Source: Camelus bactrianus
Taxonomy: Eukaryota; Chordata; Mammalia; Artiodactyla; Camelidae
NCBI RefSeq assembly: GCF_048773025.1
Contig: NC_133558.1
Coordinates: 20,938,501-21,002,500 of the forward strand
Reading direction: 5' to 3'
Length of the DNA stretch: 64,000 nt
Shown here: piece after piece, positions 12,801 through 25,190 of the stretch
Layout of the letters: each line of letters opens with the position of its first letter
Numbering within the stretch: position 1 is the stretch's first letter
Position numbers and translations under genes: made by a program
Notes under the pieces: model-generated
Database searches by the model: none
The model's input: the letters and a program-made list of their open reading frames with translations, nothing else
Told to the model about the DNA's origin: nothing

Positions 12801-13853
12801 CCCAACTCCTGTGAGGTTAGAAGGGACAGACACCTCCCCTCAAAAAGGACAGTTTATTCACCGAAAGAGCACAGACTTTAAATTAGATAAATTAGATTCC
12901 AGTAAAACTGACACAGTTACCAGCTTGGACAGGTTATTTAACATAGTTTGTAGATCATAAATATAATTGTGTAAAAAGGAAGTCATTATATTTACACATA
13001 GGGGTATCAGGAAGATTGAGAGTCTATTTATATAAAGATGTGAATCCTGTATCTAAAATGACTGGTTTCTTCCTCTCTGTCTCTCTCTTTAACTCTCTCT
13101 ATATACATAATTTCCCTTCTTATGTTCTCCTTTCTCCTGCATTCAGTCCACCCTCAACTCAAGTCTCTGAATTCCACTCAATTTACTATTTGACCACAAA
13201 TCAGTAAAACTTGAGGCTAAGACTCTGTCAGTGGTCACCCAGTCAGCTTCACTCAAATAACAGAGTTTGCTTCCATAAACCCTGCACTCAGAGTCAGGAA
13301 TGTAGAGTCCTTCCCTCAAATACCAAGACTACAGACCACGACTGCCCTACACTTCCCCAACCCAGAATCCCACGGTACTTAGTCCAGATAAGGTCTTGGG
13401 GGACCCTGAAATGACAAATCCTGCTGTGTCTCCTTTGGAGAAATTCATATCTTAAAAAAAAAAAAACTGCCCACACCCATTCTGTCCTGGCACTTGTAGT
13501 AGAAACGCACTTTGTCTCCTCCTTCCAGTCATAACATACCCAGGCTGAAGCCTGTGGGGTGGGGTTTGTCCTCACCTTGTCATCTGAAGGTGGACATGAG
13601 AATGTAACATAGCTTTCCTTCCCTCTTTCCCAAAGAGAGGAAATGTGTGATGAAAGAACATGTTCTGAGATCACACCCCAGCCCAAGGGCCCCTCAGAGC
13701 CTGGTCCCCAGAGTGGTGGCTCCGGGGAGCAGCTGCCCTGCACTTACGTGGAGAGTCTCTGCCCTCAGCCACTGGGGCACCCAGCACCACCATCACCACC
13801 ACAGCTGCTGCCCAAAGGCCTCTGGGCATCTGCAGAGCCACCTTCCAAGACAT
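6863..13853 (-). CDS. DQB: MHC class II DQ beta chain (five coding exons)
   Basis: Beta chain of the DQ peptide receptor at the surface of antigen-presenting cells; pairs with a DQ alpha chain. Minus-strand exons: 1, 13,853-13,748 (leader MSWKVALQ...PVAEG); 2, 12,276-11,995 (beta-1 domain); 3, 8,834-8,553 (Ig-like beta-2); 4, 8,049-7,939 (membrane segment [15 protein letters not shown], tail RHRSQK); terminal exon 6,876-6,863 (G-L-V-R-stop). Every junction has AG/GT sites and phase 1, giving 264 residues. Cysteine pairs, the NGT glycosylation site and W61/H81/N82-type groove residues are present. Exon 2 is 282 bases, not the usual 270: four extra residues (HGGD) follow GE in the beta-1 sheet. 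The TPQRGD motif typical of DQ reads TPQQGD. The 24-base exon 5 seen in some DQB genes survives at 7,474-7,451 but lacks a GT donor. The frame is open throughout. Start chosen by the MSWK leader. Confidence 0.94.
7451..7474 (-). other. DQB: Skipped remnant of DQB exon 5
   Basis: On the minus strand an AG acceptor (7,476-7,475) precedes 24 bases that match the small cytoplasmic exon used in some DQB alleles (ending CCACCAGCAG). The next two bases are CT, not GT, so the exon cannot be spliced in by the normal route. The gene still reads through because exon 4 and the terminal exon share phase 1. Confidence 0.75.
9134..9236 (+). repeat. tRNA-Ala-derived SINE (camelid VIC-1 type) in DQB intron 2
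   Basis: The A box (TAGCTCAGTTGGTAGAGCG) and B box (GGGTTCAATCCC) of a tRNA-Ala ancestor are readable, ending in CTCCA and an A-rich tail. A short deletion has removed part of the anticodon arm and variable loop, so this is not a working tRNA gene. SINEs of this build are typical of camelids and are the best taxonomic clue in the window. It lies in DQB intron 2. Confidence 0.85.
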
Positions 13854-13921
13854 AATTGAGAACAGAGGAAGAAGCAATGGTAGTCAACACAGCTCACACC
13901 CAGTGGATCTGGTGTACCCAC

Positions 13922-13940
13922 TTCAGAGAATAAAAACCTA
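13922..13940 (-). promoter_or_regulatory. DQB: DQB core promoter (TATA-like)
   Basis: The minus strand reads AGGTTTTTATTCTC about 70-90 bases upstream of the ATG, in the place and form of the TATA-like element of DQB genes. Confidence 0.6.
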
Positions 13941-13985
13941 TGAAAGCTTCCACGCACAGCAGGACTGGGGAGTCCCTAGGAAAGG

Positions 13986-14050
13986 AGCCAATCAGCACTG
14001 GAGCTGAAGTGCCTCATCTGTCTCTGGGTAGGCATTTTTTATGAAGGTTC
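13986..14050 (-). promoter_or_regulatory. DQB: DQB S-X-Y promoter module
   Basis: On the minus strand, the X box CCCAGAGACAGATGAGG starts at 14,028 and the Y box CTGATTGGC starts at 13,995, 33 bases apart. A possible S-box core (GAACCTT) lies near 14,050-14,044. RFX binds X1, NF-Y binds Y, and CIITA is recruited to the complex. Sequence and spacing fit the DQB family closely, so the gene is probably CIITA-driven. Confidence 0.88.
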
Positions 14051-14099
14051 TCAATCTAATGCCTGGTACTGTGTCTTCATTGAATGACACTGGATGAAC

Positions 14100-15600
14100 A
14101 TTTAACATGAAGACTTTCTCTCAGTTATAAAAGATCTGAAAATTTAATGACTTAGGAGTTTAAAGAAGGAAAAGAAAAAAATGATTCAAGAGTAGACATC
14201 TCTGTGATATTTATTTAAAACCTATTGTTCTTGAGATTTTTTTGTAGGGAAAAATAAGTGGGGATTGTATTTCAGGGAGAGAAAATTGTCACAGAGATGT
14301 TCACTTCTGTTATCTTAGACACTCTCAGGAGCCTTGAGTTGTGATGAGAAGATCAGAGTTCTTGAAGGACATGGTTTTGAGCTGGTTCTACCAGTGCTTT
14401 ATGAGAGTCAACAAAATACTGAGCCTTTTTGCCTCAGACTTCTCTTTGGAAAATGTGAATTTTATATCTAGGCCTTCATATATTCAAACTGAAGAGTCAT
14501 ATGACCTGTTTAATATTGTGAAATATTCCTCAGCCGCTATGTGTAACTACTGACAGTATCAGGTTAATACCTGGAGGAAGAAAACAAGCAAACAAACAAC
14601 ATTGGACAACCAGTCCTGCTGGCAAGTGATTCCTCATTACACTAAAATCTATTGCACTTATGCTTTTTGAATGAAAGTTTTGGGAAAGTTAAGTTGACTT
14701 TTCTCTTTAAAAAATCTCTTCAGCTGCTTAAATCTTCCCTGAAACATCTGATGTCAGCAAAGGCACAACCCACAAACATGAACAGCCTTCAGTACAGTCA
14801 CCTTTAGTTTGAGGTCAGAGAGCAAAAGATGTGGAGAAGCATTTCCTAGGGCTTAACTAGTGTTAATTAGTTAAGAGGGAGCAGATGCTTAAGTTACAGA
14901 CTGTACTGTGCCAGCCCTAAGCATCAAACCCACAGTGGCAGAAGTATCGGTGTGTTTTTTTAAATAAATGTATTATTCATCGGACTCCTCTTGCCCATGA
15001 CTATGGGCGGTAAGAAATGGTTATAGAGCAATTAGAACAGGGCCCGACAAACATTAATAAACACAACAGTAAGTATCTCTCCCTCTAATCTCTCCATCCT
15101 TCTCTCTCTTTCCTGAATTTTAGGTTCTTCTTTCAAAATAGAGGACAGGCTCTAAAAGCAGAACATAAGGAGTTGGCCAAGTAAAAAGAAATCGGAAATA
15201 GGCAACAACAGGAAGTTTCCATTAGTGGCACATGAAGGTAGTGAGTTTTTTCAATATTCTGAATTAGGTGCATAGTCCCAGAGCACCTGAGACAGGGAAA
15301 TTCATCACTGGGCTTCCACCAACAGTGGAGTACTCGGGACAGGGCTCACTCCAGAGTAAGGAGGGTTTCCACGCTGGGATGGAAACATAGAGGAACATCA
15401 AACTCAGACCTGGAATAGGGTGGGGGAGGGACAACAAAGAATGGTCAGAGAGGGACTTTGAAGGTGACTCAGATCCCTCAGACCCCACCTCGGGGCCCCC
15501 TGAAATAAAGAGGATTCCGGCCCATCTCCTCCCTCCTGTCTTAAGGGGGAGGTCCCCTGCGTTCTGTTCTGGGGCTGTGCCCTGGAATCTGAGCCAGACC
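14100..15600. other. Gene-free upstream region of DQB
   Basis: No exon is recognised. The only longer frames (15,264-15,647, minus strand) lack known motifs and any splice context. The block at 15,280-15,640 is richer in GC than its surroundings and leads directly into the orphan X-Y module. Confidence 0.5.
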
Positions 15601-15646
15601 TGGGGGATTGCCCAGGTCTCACAAGCCTCCTCGCGCAGACTTTTCA

Positions 15647-15692
15647 CCTAGCAACAAGAGTGTCAGCTGAAAATCATTTTTCTGATTGGCTA
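15647..15692 (+). promoter_or_regulatory. Orphan class II X-Y promoter module
   Basis: The plus strand shows a strong X1 box (CCTAGCAACAAGAG, from 15,647), an X2-like GTGTCAG and a perfect Y box (CTGATTGGCTA, from 15,682), 35 bases apart. The bases between (GAAAATCATTTTT) are like those in DRA/DRB promoters. It points away from DQB, and no leader exon follows in the next 1 kb. It may be the only remnant of a lost class II gene, or a stand-alone CIITA/RFX enhancer as known in the human DR-DQ interval. Confidence 0.8.
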
Positions 15693-16269
15693 AAACCTCA
15701 TTTTCAAGGCTCTGGTTTGGACTTCTGCTTGCTGCTTCCCCCTAAGCCAGGAAGCATTCTCTACATTTTCTAGAGTTCTCTGCACTGTCCATATCCTTGC
15801 TGCATTACTCAGGGCAGTCACTGCTGGTCTGGCCTCAGAGAAAGGCAACACGAACAACATTCTGATTCTCGGGACTTACCTGAATTATTCCACTGGGACT
15901 CTGTAGAGGACTCTGTAGAGGATGAGGGCAGTGTGCACCCCATGTGGCTAGACAGTGGGATCAAGAAACAGTCATTGATATGGGTCAGGGTTACTACAGG
16001 GAGACTCTCATGGTACATCCTCTGTAACCTCAGGGTGGAAGATAAAGTTGTGGACTACTTCCTTGTGGAAATTCAGCTCAGCAGCTAAACGGCTATAATC
16101 ATTCCAGGCAAAGACACTTATCTGAGTATTCACACAGAGGTTTGGCAAGATTCGGAGTGGGAAGATAGGGTCACTCATGTGTAGTTTCGTATGATTAGAG
16201 GCTGGAATTCAGGTATCCTAGTCTTCGTGAGATTTGATGATAGTACCACTGAAAGTTGCCTGGATTTTC

Positions 16270-16902
16270 TTCAGTTTAACTGAGGCAGGAAGCCCCATAA
16301 AAAGACCGGCAGGACCGCAAAGCAGGGCCACTACTCTCCTGTCAACACCATCCGGTTCCCTGGCCCAGAGGCTCTATCTCACTTTTTTTGCCTCTGAAAC
16401 AGCTTACTTACCCCCAAAATTCTATTGGTTCCCTGAGCTCACTTCTGATTGGTTATTTCCTTCACTCCTGATTGGTTATTACTCTCACTTCTGATTGGTC
16501 CACTTCCCTAACTTCTGATTGGTCCATTTGTAGTACTTTATTTGCATGGAGCTCACTCCTGATTGGTTATTTCTCTCGCTCCTGATTGGTCCATTCCCCT
16601 CACTCCTGATTGGTTATTTTTCTCACTCCTCATTGGTCTATTTCTACAAAGCTTGTTCCTAGCTGGTCAACTTTTGTTATACTTTATTTGCATACGATGT
16701 TGCAAAGGTAAACTGGCAGCCTATAAAGGCCTGTGTAAACCTACAGATGGGGTTCAAACCTTGGAGTGTTAACTCATCTGGGCCTGCTGGTACAATAAAC
16801 TTGAGTTCTCCAACTCTTCCAGTGCTGCTGGGTCTCTCTTCTCGATTCAGGTTGCTGTCAAAACTGAGCTGTAACACGGAGCTAGAACGCTATGCTGTAA
16901 CA
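16270..16902 (+). mobile_element. Solo LTR, gammaretrovirus-like (ERV1 type)
   Basis: A block opening TGAGGCAGG and closing near CTGTAACA has an ordered U3-R-U5 layout: repeated CTGATTGGTT motifs (about 16,425-16,640), a TATAAAG near 16,723, an AATAAA near 16,794 and a U5-like T/C-rich end. No internal viral genes flank it, so it is a solo LTR fossil. It looks fairly complete. Exact ends and target duplication were not settled by eye. Confidence 0.72.
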
Positions 16903-17689
16903 CATTTTTTTACAACATAAAAAGAAAAGTTAGAGGGAATTTAAGCAGAGGAGTGCTATGTCATGCTTCTCTGGTCATAAAGCCACTTTGGAAGCAGTGT
17001 GAAGGGGACTTTTCAAAACTTTTTGTGATCCAAAAAGGGTCCAGGTTAATCTGATGATGAACCTGACCCACCAAAAGCCAGTTTACTGAAGAACCAATGT
17101 ACCAATGACCAGTTTGCTAAATTTACCAAGATTATTAATGTACCCTAAACTCATTTTCTTTTTTTTATTCCTAAGGTTTGTGTAAATTCGTATCTGATGG
17201 CTTGGAGGGCTTGGAGGTGTTTTAGAGGGCTGAGAATCACAGACCTCTGAGTGTCTGTGTCCCTCTTGCCCTCCCAAGGGCCTTATTCTCTCACTCCCTG
17301 GGACTCCACTCCATCTTTCTTCCATCAAACAGCTCCAGTTTCCATGAAGCTTTATAACCAATGCATTTATAGAGACAAAATGAAAATAGGTCAATTATAC
17401 TTCACAGATAATTTCAGGAATTGTTTTAAATGCTTTTAATATAAGTTGGAATAAATATTTTTAAATTGTTGAGAAGTGTTTTGGTTGAATTTGGTAAATC
17501 TCATAAATTGATCCTTCAGAGAAATTAGCAAAAGAGCCCTTAAAATGCTAAAATCTTGATTAAATAAAATACAACTTTTAAAAGGATTTGGTACCAATAT
17601 AAATATAAACTGAAAATTTACTGTTTGACATGAGGACATTACTGTAATGTTCATGTTCTACACAAGGCTAATGCTTCAATACTGGAAAA

Positions 17690-20125
17690 TACTGTTTCAT
17701 CTAATGTATAAAAACCAACGTGGACAGTCAAGAAAAATGAACAAAATAATAGAAAAGTAAATTCCAAACAAAAAAACAAGATACAACCTCAAGAGAGAAG
17801 AAAAAATAAAACCTTAGTAAAAAGGACACAAGTCATTCACTTGATGAAGAGTACTGGTCATAAAAATGCTCACTAAACTTGGAAGAAGAATAGAACACAG
17901 TGAGAACTTCAACAAAGAGATAGAAAATACAAGAAAATTATAAGAGAACACACAGAATAGATGAATCAGAAGAAAGGATCAGTGAACTTAAAAGAAAAGC
18001 CAGAGAAACTTGGCTAATCAGAGCAGCTAAAAGGAAAAAAAAAATGGAAAAACAAGTAAAGGTAACTTAAAGGACTCAGGGGACAACCTCAAGTGGACTA
18101 ACATTTGCTTCCTGGAGTCCCAGGGAAAAGAGAGCAAGAATGGGACAGAAATTTTATTTGAAGAAATAATGGTTAAAAACTTCCTTAATCTAGGAAAAGA
18201 AATAGACATCCAGATCCAGGAAGCTGAGAGTTTAAATAATATCAGTCCAAAAAAATCCACACCAAGACACGTTATAATTAAAATGTTAAAAGTTAAAGAC
18301 AAGGATAGAATCTTAAAAGCAGCAAGAGAAAAACAGTTACATACAACGGAATCCCCATAAGACTATCAGCAGATTTTCAGCACAAACTTTGTAGAATGAG
18401 TAGCACGATGTATGTGGAGCACTGAAAGAAAAAAACTTCCAACCAAGATTGCTCTACCTGGCAGCTGTCAGTCTGGACTGAAGGAGAAATAAAGAGTTCT
18501 CCAGACAAGCAAAAGCTAAAGAATCTCATCAGAACTAGACTGACCTTACAGAAAATATGTATAGGAACTTCTTTAAGCTGAAAACAATGAGTGCTAATTA
18601 GTAACAAGGAAACATGAAGATATAAATTTCAACGGTAAAGGTAAATATACAGGAAAGGTAGTGGATTCACCACTCAAAAAGCTAGAATGAAGATCAAAAG
18701 ACAGAAATAGTAAAAAAAATAACTAGCTACAATAATTAGTTGAGATACAAGATATAAAAAGATGTAAAATGTGACATCAAAAACATAAAAATTGGGAAAG
18801 ATAGAATTGTAGAGCTTTAGAATACATTCTAACTTAAGTTGTTATCAAATTTTAATAGACTGTTATAAGTTGTTATATGTAAGCCTCATAGTAACTACAA
18901 AGCAAAAACTTATAGTAAATACACAAAACATAAAGAAAAAAATCTAACTACACCATTACAGAAAGTCATCAGCTACAATGGATGAGAGCAAGAGAAGAAA
19001 GAACAGAACTACAAAACAGCTATAAAATAATTAACAATATGAGAATAAGTACATACCTATCAATAATTACTTTAAATGTAAAGGGACTAAATTATCCAAT
19101 CAAAAGACATGGAGTTCAGATGCATAAAAAGACAATACCTATCTATATTCTGTGAACAACACACACTGTAGGTGTAAGGACTTACACAGACTGCAAGTGA
19201 AGGGGTAAAAAAGATACTCCATACAAATGGAATCAAAAAGAAAGCTGGGGTAACTATATCTATATCAAACAAGTTAGACATTAAAACAAAGACTGTAATA
19301 AAAGATGAAGAAGGGCATTACATAATAATAAAGGGGTCAATCTAATAAGAAGCTATAACATTTATAAATATTAATGCATCCAAAATAGGAGTACTTAATA
19401 TTTGAAGCAAATATTAGCAGACATAAGCAGAGAAATAGATAGCAATACAAAATAATAGTAGTGTTCTTCAACAGCCCACTTCCATCAATGGTTAGATTGT
19501 CCAAACAGAAAATCAATAATGAAACATTGGCTTTAAATGATATGTTACACAGGTAGACTTAACAAGTATATAAAGAACATTGCACCCAACAGAATGCACA
19601 TTCTTCTCAAGTTCATATGAGTCATTCTTCAGGTTAGATTAAATGTTAGGCCACAAAAGTCTTAACAAATGTAGGAATATTAAAATCATACCAAGCATCT
19701 TTTCTGATCACAATAGTATGAAACTATAAATCAATTACAAAAAGAGAACTAGGAAAAAACACATATGTGTGAATATTAAACGATATGCTACTGAGCAGCC
19801 AGTGAGTCAATAAGGAAATCAAAAGTAAAATTTAAAAAGCTTTGACATAAATGAAAATGGAAATAAAACATACCAAAATTTATGGGATGCAGTAGAAGCA
19901 GTTTTAAAAGGAAAGTTCATAGTAAAAAAAAAAAAATACATAACCTCAAGAAAGAAAAATCTCAAGTAAACAACCTAGCTTTATACCTCAGGGTACCTGA
20001 AAAAGAATAAACAAAGCTCAAATCTACTGAAAGGAAGGAAATAACAAAGATCAGAGCAGAAATAAAATACACTGAAAGATCACAGAAAGATCAGTGAAAC
20101 TAAAAGCTGCTTCTTTGAAATGATA
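17690..20125 (+). mobile_element. Truncated LINE-1 (end of ORF1 into start of ORF2)
   Basis: The readable frame at 18,169-18,360 (KEIDIQIQEA...TPRHVIIKML...RILKAAREKQ) is the conserved C-terminal domain of L1 ORF1p. From about 19,050 on the DNA matches the start of ORF2, the endonuclease region, with phrases such as 'actttaaatgtaaagggact' and 'aaagctggggtaactatatc'. Many stops and small gaps interrupt it. The copy ends abruptly near 20,125 inside ORF2. It is old and inactive. Confidence 0.85.
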
Positions 20126-20223
20126 AACAAAAGTTTGTGTTTATTATGGTCAACCTCAGTGCATCAGTGTCTTCAGATTGTCTGTTGATGCCTTGTGTTT
20201 GCCTCCTTACCTAGCTTTGTGTC

Positions 20224-20225
<2 letters not shown>

Positions 20226-20262
<37 letters not shown>

Positions 20263-20278
20263 TGTGTGTGCGCGCACC
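20226..20278 (+). repeat. (GT)n microsatellite
   Basis: About 50 bases of alternating GT with a few interruptions, ending in CGCGC. This creates the false C-V-C-V reading frames here. Confidence 0.95.
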
Positions 20279-20639
20279 ACTTCCCAAAGAGAATCTGTCT
20301 CTTAAAGCTCTCCCAGCAATATCCCACTTACATCCATTATTTTTACTCAGTGTTTGTTAGTTTGGTGGTGGGATATGGGATGGGGTCATTCTCTGATGTT
20401 ATGTTTGTGCTTCAATCTTAGGCAGGCACTGTGGGCTTGGGTCTCATCATAGTAACCTTCACAAGTGTTTTTGCCCCTCCCCATGGGTAGAACTTCTTCC
20501 CTCACTCCCCTCCGCAGATAGAGTTGGTTACCACCAGTATCTTCAGGCTATAATTGTGATGCTTTCCTCCCTGCAGATCTAAGTCTTTATTACTTAGGGG
20601 AAATGAGATAAGGGAGATAGATCCACCGAGAGAATTTTT

Positions 20640-20960
20640 TATTTCAGATACTGTTTTTATTTCTAGATGTATGTTTTATTATTTTTATATCTTCTATTTC
20701 TCTACTCACCGTGTCTTTATTTCTATAAATCCTTAAGTATATTTATCATAGATGTTTTAAATCTTTGTCTGCTAATTCCATTGTTTTCTACTCCTTTTTT
20801 TCACTGACCTCTTTCTTTCCTCAATATAGTTAATTGTTCTCTTTCTTGGTGTGTCTGGTAATTTTCATCAGATGCTGAACATTGTGGATTTTATTTTGTT
20901 AAGTACTTGATTTTTATCATATTTCTTTAAAGAATGTTATTTATTGTAACAGGCAGTTAA
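20640..20960 (-). repeat. LINE-1 5' region fragment, antisense
   Basis: Phrases such as 'gtctggtaattttcatcagatgctgaacattgtg' in pieces match the antisense of old L1 5' sequence. Strand and class are inferred from memory of the family. Confidence 0.55.
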
Positions 20961-20999
20961 TTTACTTGCAGAACAGCTCAATCATTTTGAGGTTTCTTT

Positions 21000-22320
21000 T
21001 TAAACTTTATTATATGTGCACTCAACAGGCCTGTACTCAGCAAAGGTGATCTAGTTAATGGCATAGCCGAGTCCCAATATACCAACAATAGAGAATGACA
21101 CTGAGCTCTTAATATGGCACCATTCCTTGGGAAGACCAAGCTAAATGGTAGTAGATGGACTATATCAAAACCTTCCACCTTGGAGGGGAAGTGATTTATC
21201 CTTCCTAGACTTGGTATATACTTCAGGTATGGGTTTGCCATTTTTGCCCACAGTACCTCCAAAACTGTCACCATCCAAGGACTCATGATATGTCATATTC
21301 ATTGATATAAAACCTCAGGTCACAGAACCCATTTACTAACAAAGGAGATACGGCAATAGGCTTATGATACATAGCCCATTATCAAGATGTATCTGTCCAA
21401 CAAAATGATTGAATGGTGTTGGCTGGAGGACCCTGCCCTCTAAGATGTGATATAAAACTTGAACGAATGATGTGAACCAAGGAGTGGCTCCTCTCACTGG
21501 TAAACCTAGTTGTGGAATTTATGCTAATTGTCCCTGTAAACTTGGGGTCTCCCGATTTAGATACCCTGATTCCTGAAAGAGAAATGTTTCTGCAAAGTTA
21601 CTCAGTAAGATTTCAATAATCTCAAAAACCATCTGTCTCCATCTCAAGCCAGCAGACCAAGAAGCAAACAAGGGAGTTTATGTACCGAATGGAGAAACTG
21701 ATCTTAATTACAATGGGAAAGAGCTTGCTCATACACAGTAAGGGCAGGGAGGAATATGTGTGCAACCCTGGAATTTACTGGACGGTCTTTTAATACTTTT
21801 ATACGTGGTAATAACTGGCAGAGACACTAAAACAATCGTAGCCCAACAAGGGCAGGGTAAATTAGAGCACAGATCCTTCTGAGATGGTAGTGTCTGCAAT
21901 TAGCCAGAAATTAATCTAGACTAAATTCATAGGAGGAGGGGAATCAAGAATGGTTAGTGAAGGAGACACATGATGAAGCTTACTTACAGTCACAAGGCCA
22001 GTTATAGCAGTGGACGCTGTAGCAAATCTCATTAACCCCCTTGCCCTAGTCTTCTAGGAGACCACAACTGTCCACCGTTCTTGACCTCTCTTCTTAAGGA
22101 AAATTGAGATGTGTTAATTTTCACTAAAAAAATGGGAGGCAACATGTTGAAGTATGAGAGCCTTGGTCCCTGCATCACTACCTGGAGGATCGTTACTAAT
22201 CCTCAGCATCCACCGCCTGTTGCTACATTAGTGAGATGTAAACCTCTACTGTGTCTGAAGCTGTCGCACATTCATGGGTTTATCTGGTACAGCCGTTTGG
22301 CCTACCCTAATTAACACAGG
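21000..22320. mobile_element. ERV-L / MaLR-related internal fragment
   Basis: Old retroviral debris. The stretch near 21,100-21,290 resembles the integrase part of ERV-L pol; the remainder looks like further internal or LTR sequence. It is badly broken, with several interruptions, and codes for nothing intact. The family call is tentative. Confidence 0.45.
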
Positions 22321-22429
22321 AAGAAAAAAAAGATGGGGACGTCATTTTTTCCCATAAAATGGGGAAACCTCAAGAAGTGTGATAATACATTCTCATAGAT
22401 TGATAATGAGTTGTAAATAGAAAAATTTG

Positions 22430-22960
22430 GCACCATCAATCAAAATTACAAGTATGCAGCTTAGACCTAACAATTCCACCTCACAATTCATCCTTCATGT
22501 ATCTTGAACACATATAAAGTAATGAATATATAAAGCTATTCGTTGCACTGCTGTTTAAAAGAACAAAGATAGAAAACAACCTGATTGTCTATCACTATCA
22601 GACTACTGATGAGTATTTTCAAAATGAGGCAGATAAATTTATGTCCAGATATGAAAACACATCAAAGATAAATGGTTAACTGAAAAAAATCAGAGCATAA
22701 CATACTACGATTTGTGTTAATAATAGACAGCTATTCAGATGATAGATGGAGATAGATGGTTTTTGCTGTAATATATTGAGAATATTTCTGGAAGGATAAA
22801 CAAAAAGTACTAACAATGGCTGTCTCCTCAGAGGCACACTTGATAGCTCTTTCTTTGGGTTGGGAGAGAGGTAAACTTTCTACTATAAAGCAGCTTTGTA
22901 CCAAATTTTTCTTATGAACGTGTGTGTATTAGCTGTTCCAAATAAGTTGAATTTAAAAAA
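22430..22960 (+). repeat. LINE-1 3' UTR-like fragment
   Basis: Phrases for 'few residues in the counted sample' style L1 tails are present: 'gactactgatgagtatttt', 'tctggaaggataaacaaaaag' and 'ggctgtctcctcagaggc'. These mark the 3' end of an old L1M-type element on the plus strand. Confidence 0.5.
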
Positions 22961-25190
22961 CAAACCAAGAAAAACATGAAGAAAAATAAATGAGCACATA
23001 ACCATTTTAATGGTTTCTGTGGACAAGTTTCACTGAAATGATTCTCATTTTTTGGTCTTAGGATCATCAGAGATGTAAAACATTCAACTGATGCTGATGC
23101 CCAGTTAGCAGCTAGAGAACGTGTCTAGATTTCAGACCACGTCAGTCCTCCCTGCCCGGTCCTTACCTTAGCCTTCTGAGCAGGGCCTCTTCCTCCCTGA
23201 CCTGTCTTCTTCTCATGTGCTCAGTCAGAATATGGGGCTTGCCTTTCATTGACATATTACCTCCTAAGTCTGTATCGATCAAATTGATTCTGATTATTTT
23301 AAAAGCACCTTATAGAGAAACTACCTTGTTGAAAGTTATGTTTGAATCTGGCCACTCTGTCTTGTTATCTTGTACTGATATTACTTCAAAATTGTTTTTA
23401 CCTATATTTTTCACACTTGTGGGAAATTATTATATTGTAAGTCAGCCTAAAATGCTTGTGAATCAAAACTTACTGTAAGAAGTTGAGAAAAAAGTTTTCA
23501 GTTAGATAAAACTAGCAGACCAGACACCCAGGACAAGAGGAACAACAACTAAGTAACTGCTCTGAATCACACGCCTGGCTCTTGGAGGAGAGGAAGTTTG
23601 CTTTGGTGGTAGAAAGTGGTTACTAGACCACAGAGTAACCAAATATGGAATGTTGCTTTAAACAAATTCAAGAAGTTGTGCTTAAGTTAAACCATTAAAT
23701 ACTTTCCTCTCCAGCTAATAAACAGATATGAGGCAGTGTCACTTGTCTCTGGCAGACTAAGCCACTAAGTCTGGTACAGAAAACAACTCATTTATAAGAG
23801 CAACAAATGTACAAAAATATCAAAGCAGTAAACTCTACAGCCACTTGTGCAATAAAGGGAAAGAACAGAAGTTGACTTAAGGACAGAAAGTAGTTTAATA
23901 CATAAATAAAAATGTCATGTTCTTGAACAGGAGAGCTTTTGTCATTTTCCCAAAAAAGGTATAGGTTTGGTGTCGCCTTAATCTAAACATCAATAAGATA
24001 GTTTTCTAGCAAAATGTTTCTAATTTTTCAAGAATATTAAATGTACAAACATAGCTATTAGTAAGAAAAATAGAGTGAGTTTCTCTGTAGATGTTTACAA
24101 ATGATTATAAAGCTAAATAGTTAAAATGTTTATACTGCTACCAAAAAAAAGGACAGTGATGGAATAAAATTGCACAGAAATAGAGCCTAATTTATATTAA
24201 GATTAATGAGATTGAGAAATTTATTTACTGTATTTTGAGGAAGCAGTTAATCCTTTGAGAAAATTTTGGGTTAGGAAACAGAAACATATTTCTAAGAAGC
24301 TTTTATGTTATATGTTATGTTCTCCACTTTTCCATGGCACAGAAGGACCCACTCCACATCCCTGTAGTCAGTCCTGATTTGCCGGGTAAAGGGCAGTAGC
24401 TAATGGGGATTGCAAGTCAGTCAGGTATGAGGATGGAAGACAAGTCTTCTCAGAGACTTTTGAGATATTCTTGATCATCACGGCACCTAGAGGTGGAATG
24501 GAAGCAAAAGCAGCGTGGTGGTGAGGAAACTGCGGTGAGTGAAGAAATCTAGTGTGAGATTTTAGGGGGAGAAGATATTTTAAAGGGACTTTAAATCATG
24601 CTTCTTGGTGTTAGAAATATAATCCAAATTTGATACTTCTCAAGAGACTGCAATAAAGGTTTGAATTGTTTTTAATTATACGTTAAGCAATTTACTCTTG
24701 CCTCTTTAAAAGAGTGCTACACTGGGACTACTTCCAAGGCAGAGCAAGTTACCCCACCTTCATTTTGGACAAATTAAGAAAGTAGTGCATAATAAAAGTT
24801 TAATTAAATGGAGCGAGGGAAATGTACTGAACACGGCATTGGGTCAATTAGTTTATTACTCGGAAAGTAAAAAGTGACCATATGTAAACAAACACATGGA
24901 TGGTATTGAGATGGATTAAAAGTTCAAATGTAAAATAAGAAGGAACTCAAAATATGGAAAAAATATATATAAGTGAATATTTATTTTATTAAAAAGTGCT
25001 AGGATGATGATTTAAATAACAAAAAGAGACTACAGAGAAAAATATTAAGTTAGACTATATTTTTAAACTTTGTATTTCTACTTAAAAAGGTCATCATAAA
25101 CACAACCGCAAGTTATATGAAAAAAACAAGAATTAATATGTGAAATGTATATCAAGCATTAAGCATTCCACCAGCTACATCTTTTTTAAG
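22961..25190. other. Gene-free stretch
   Basis: I see no exon, RNA gene or clear element here. It is AT-rich, with short A-runs and no frame that carries a recognisable domain. Confidence 0.5.

Noticed and set aside
16425-16640. CRISPR-like tandem repeat with spacers
   Set aside because: The repeated CTGATTGGT units have uneven spacing and belong to the U3 part of an LTR in a mammalian genome.
20178-20421. Cys/Val repeat protein
   Set aside because: It is the translation of a (GT)n microsatellite.
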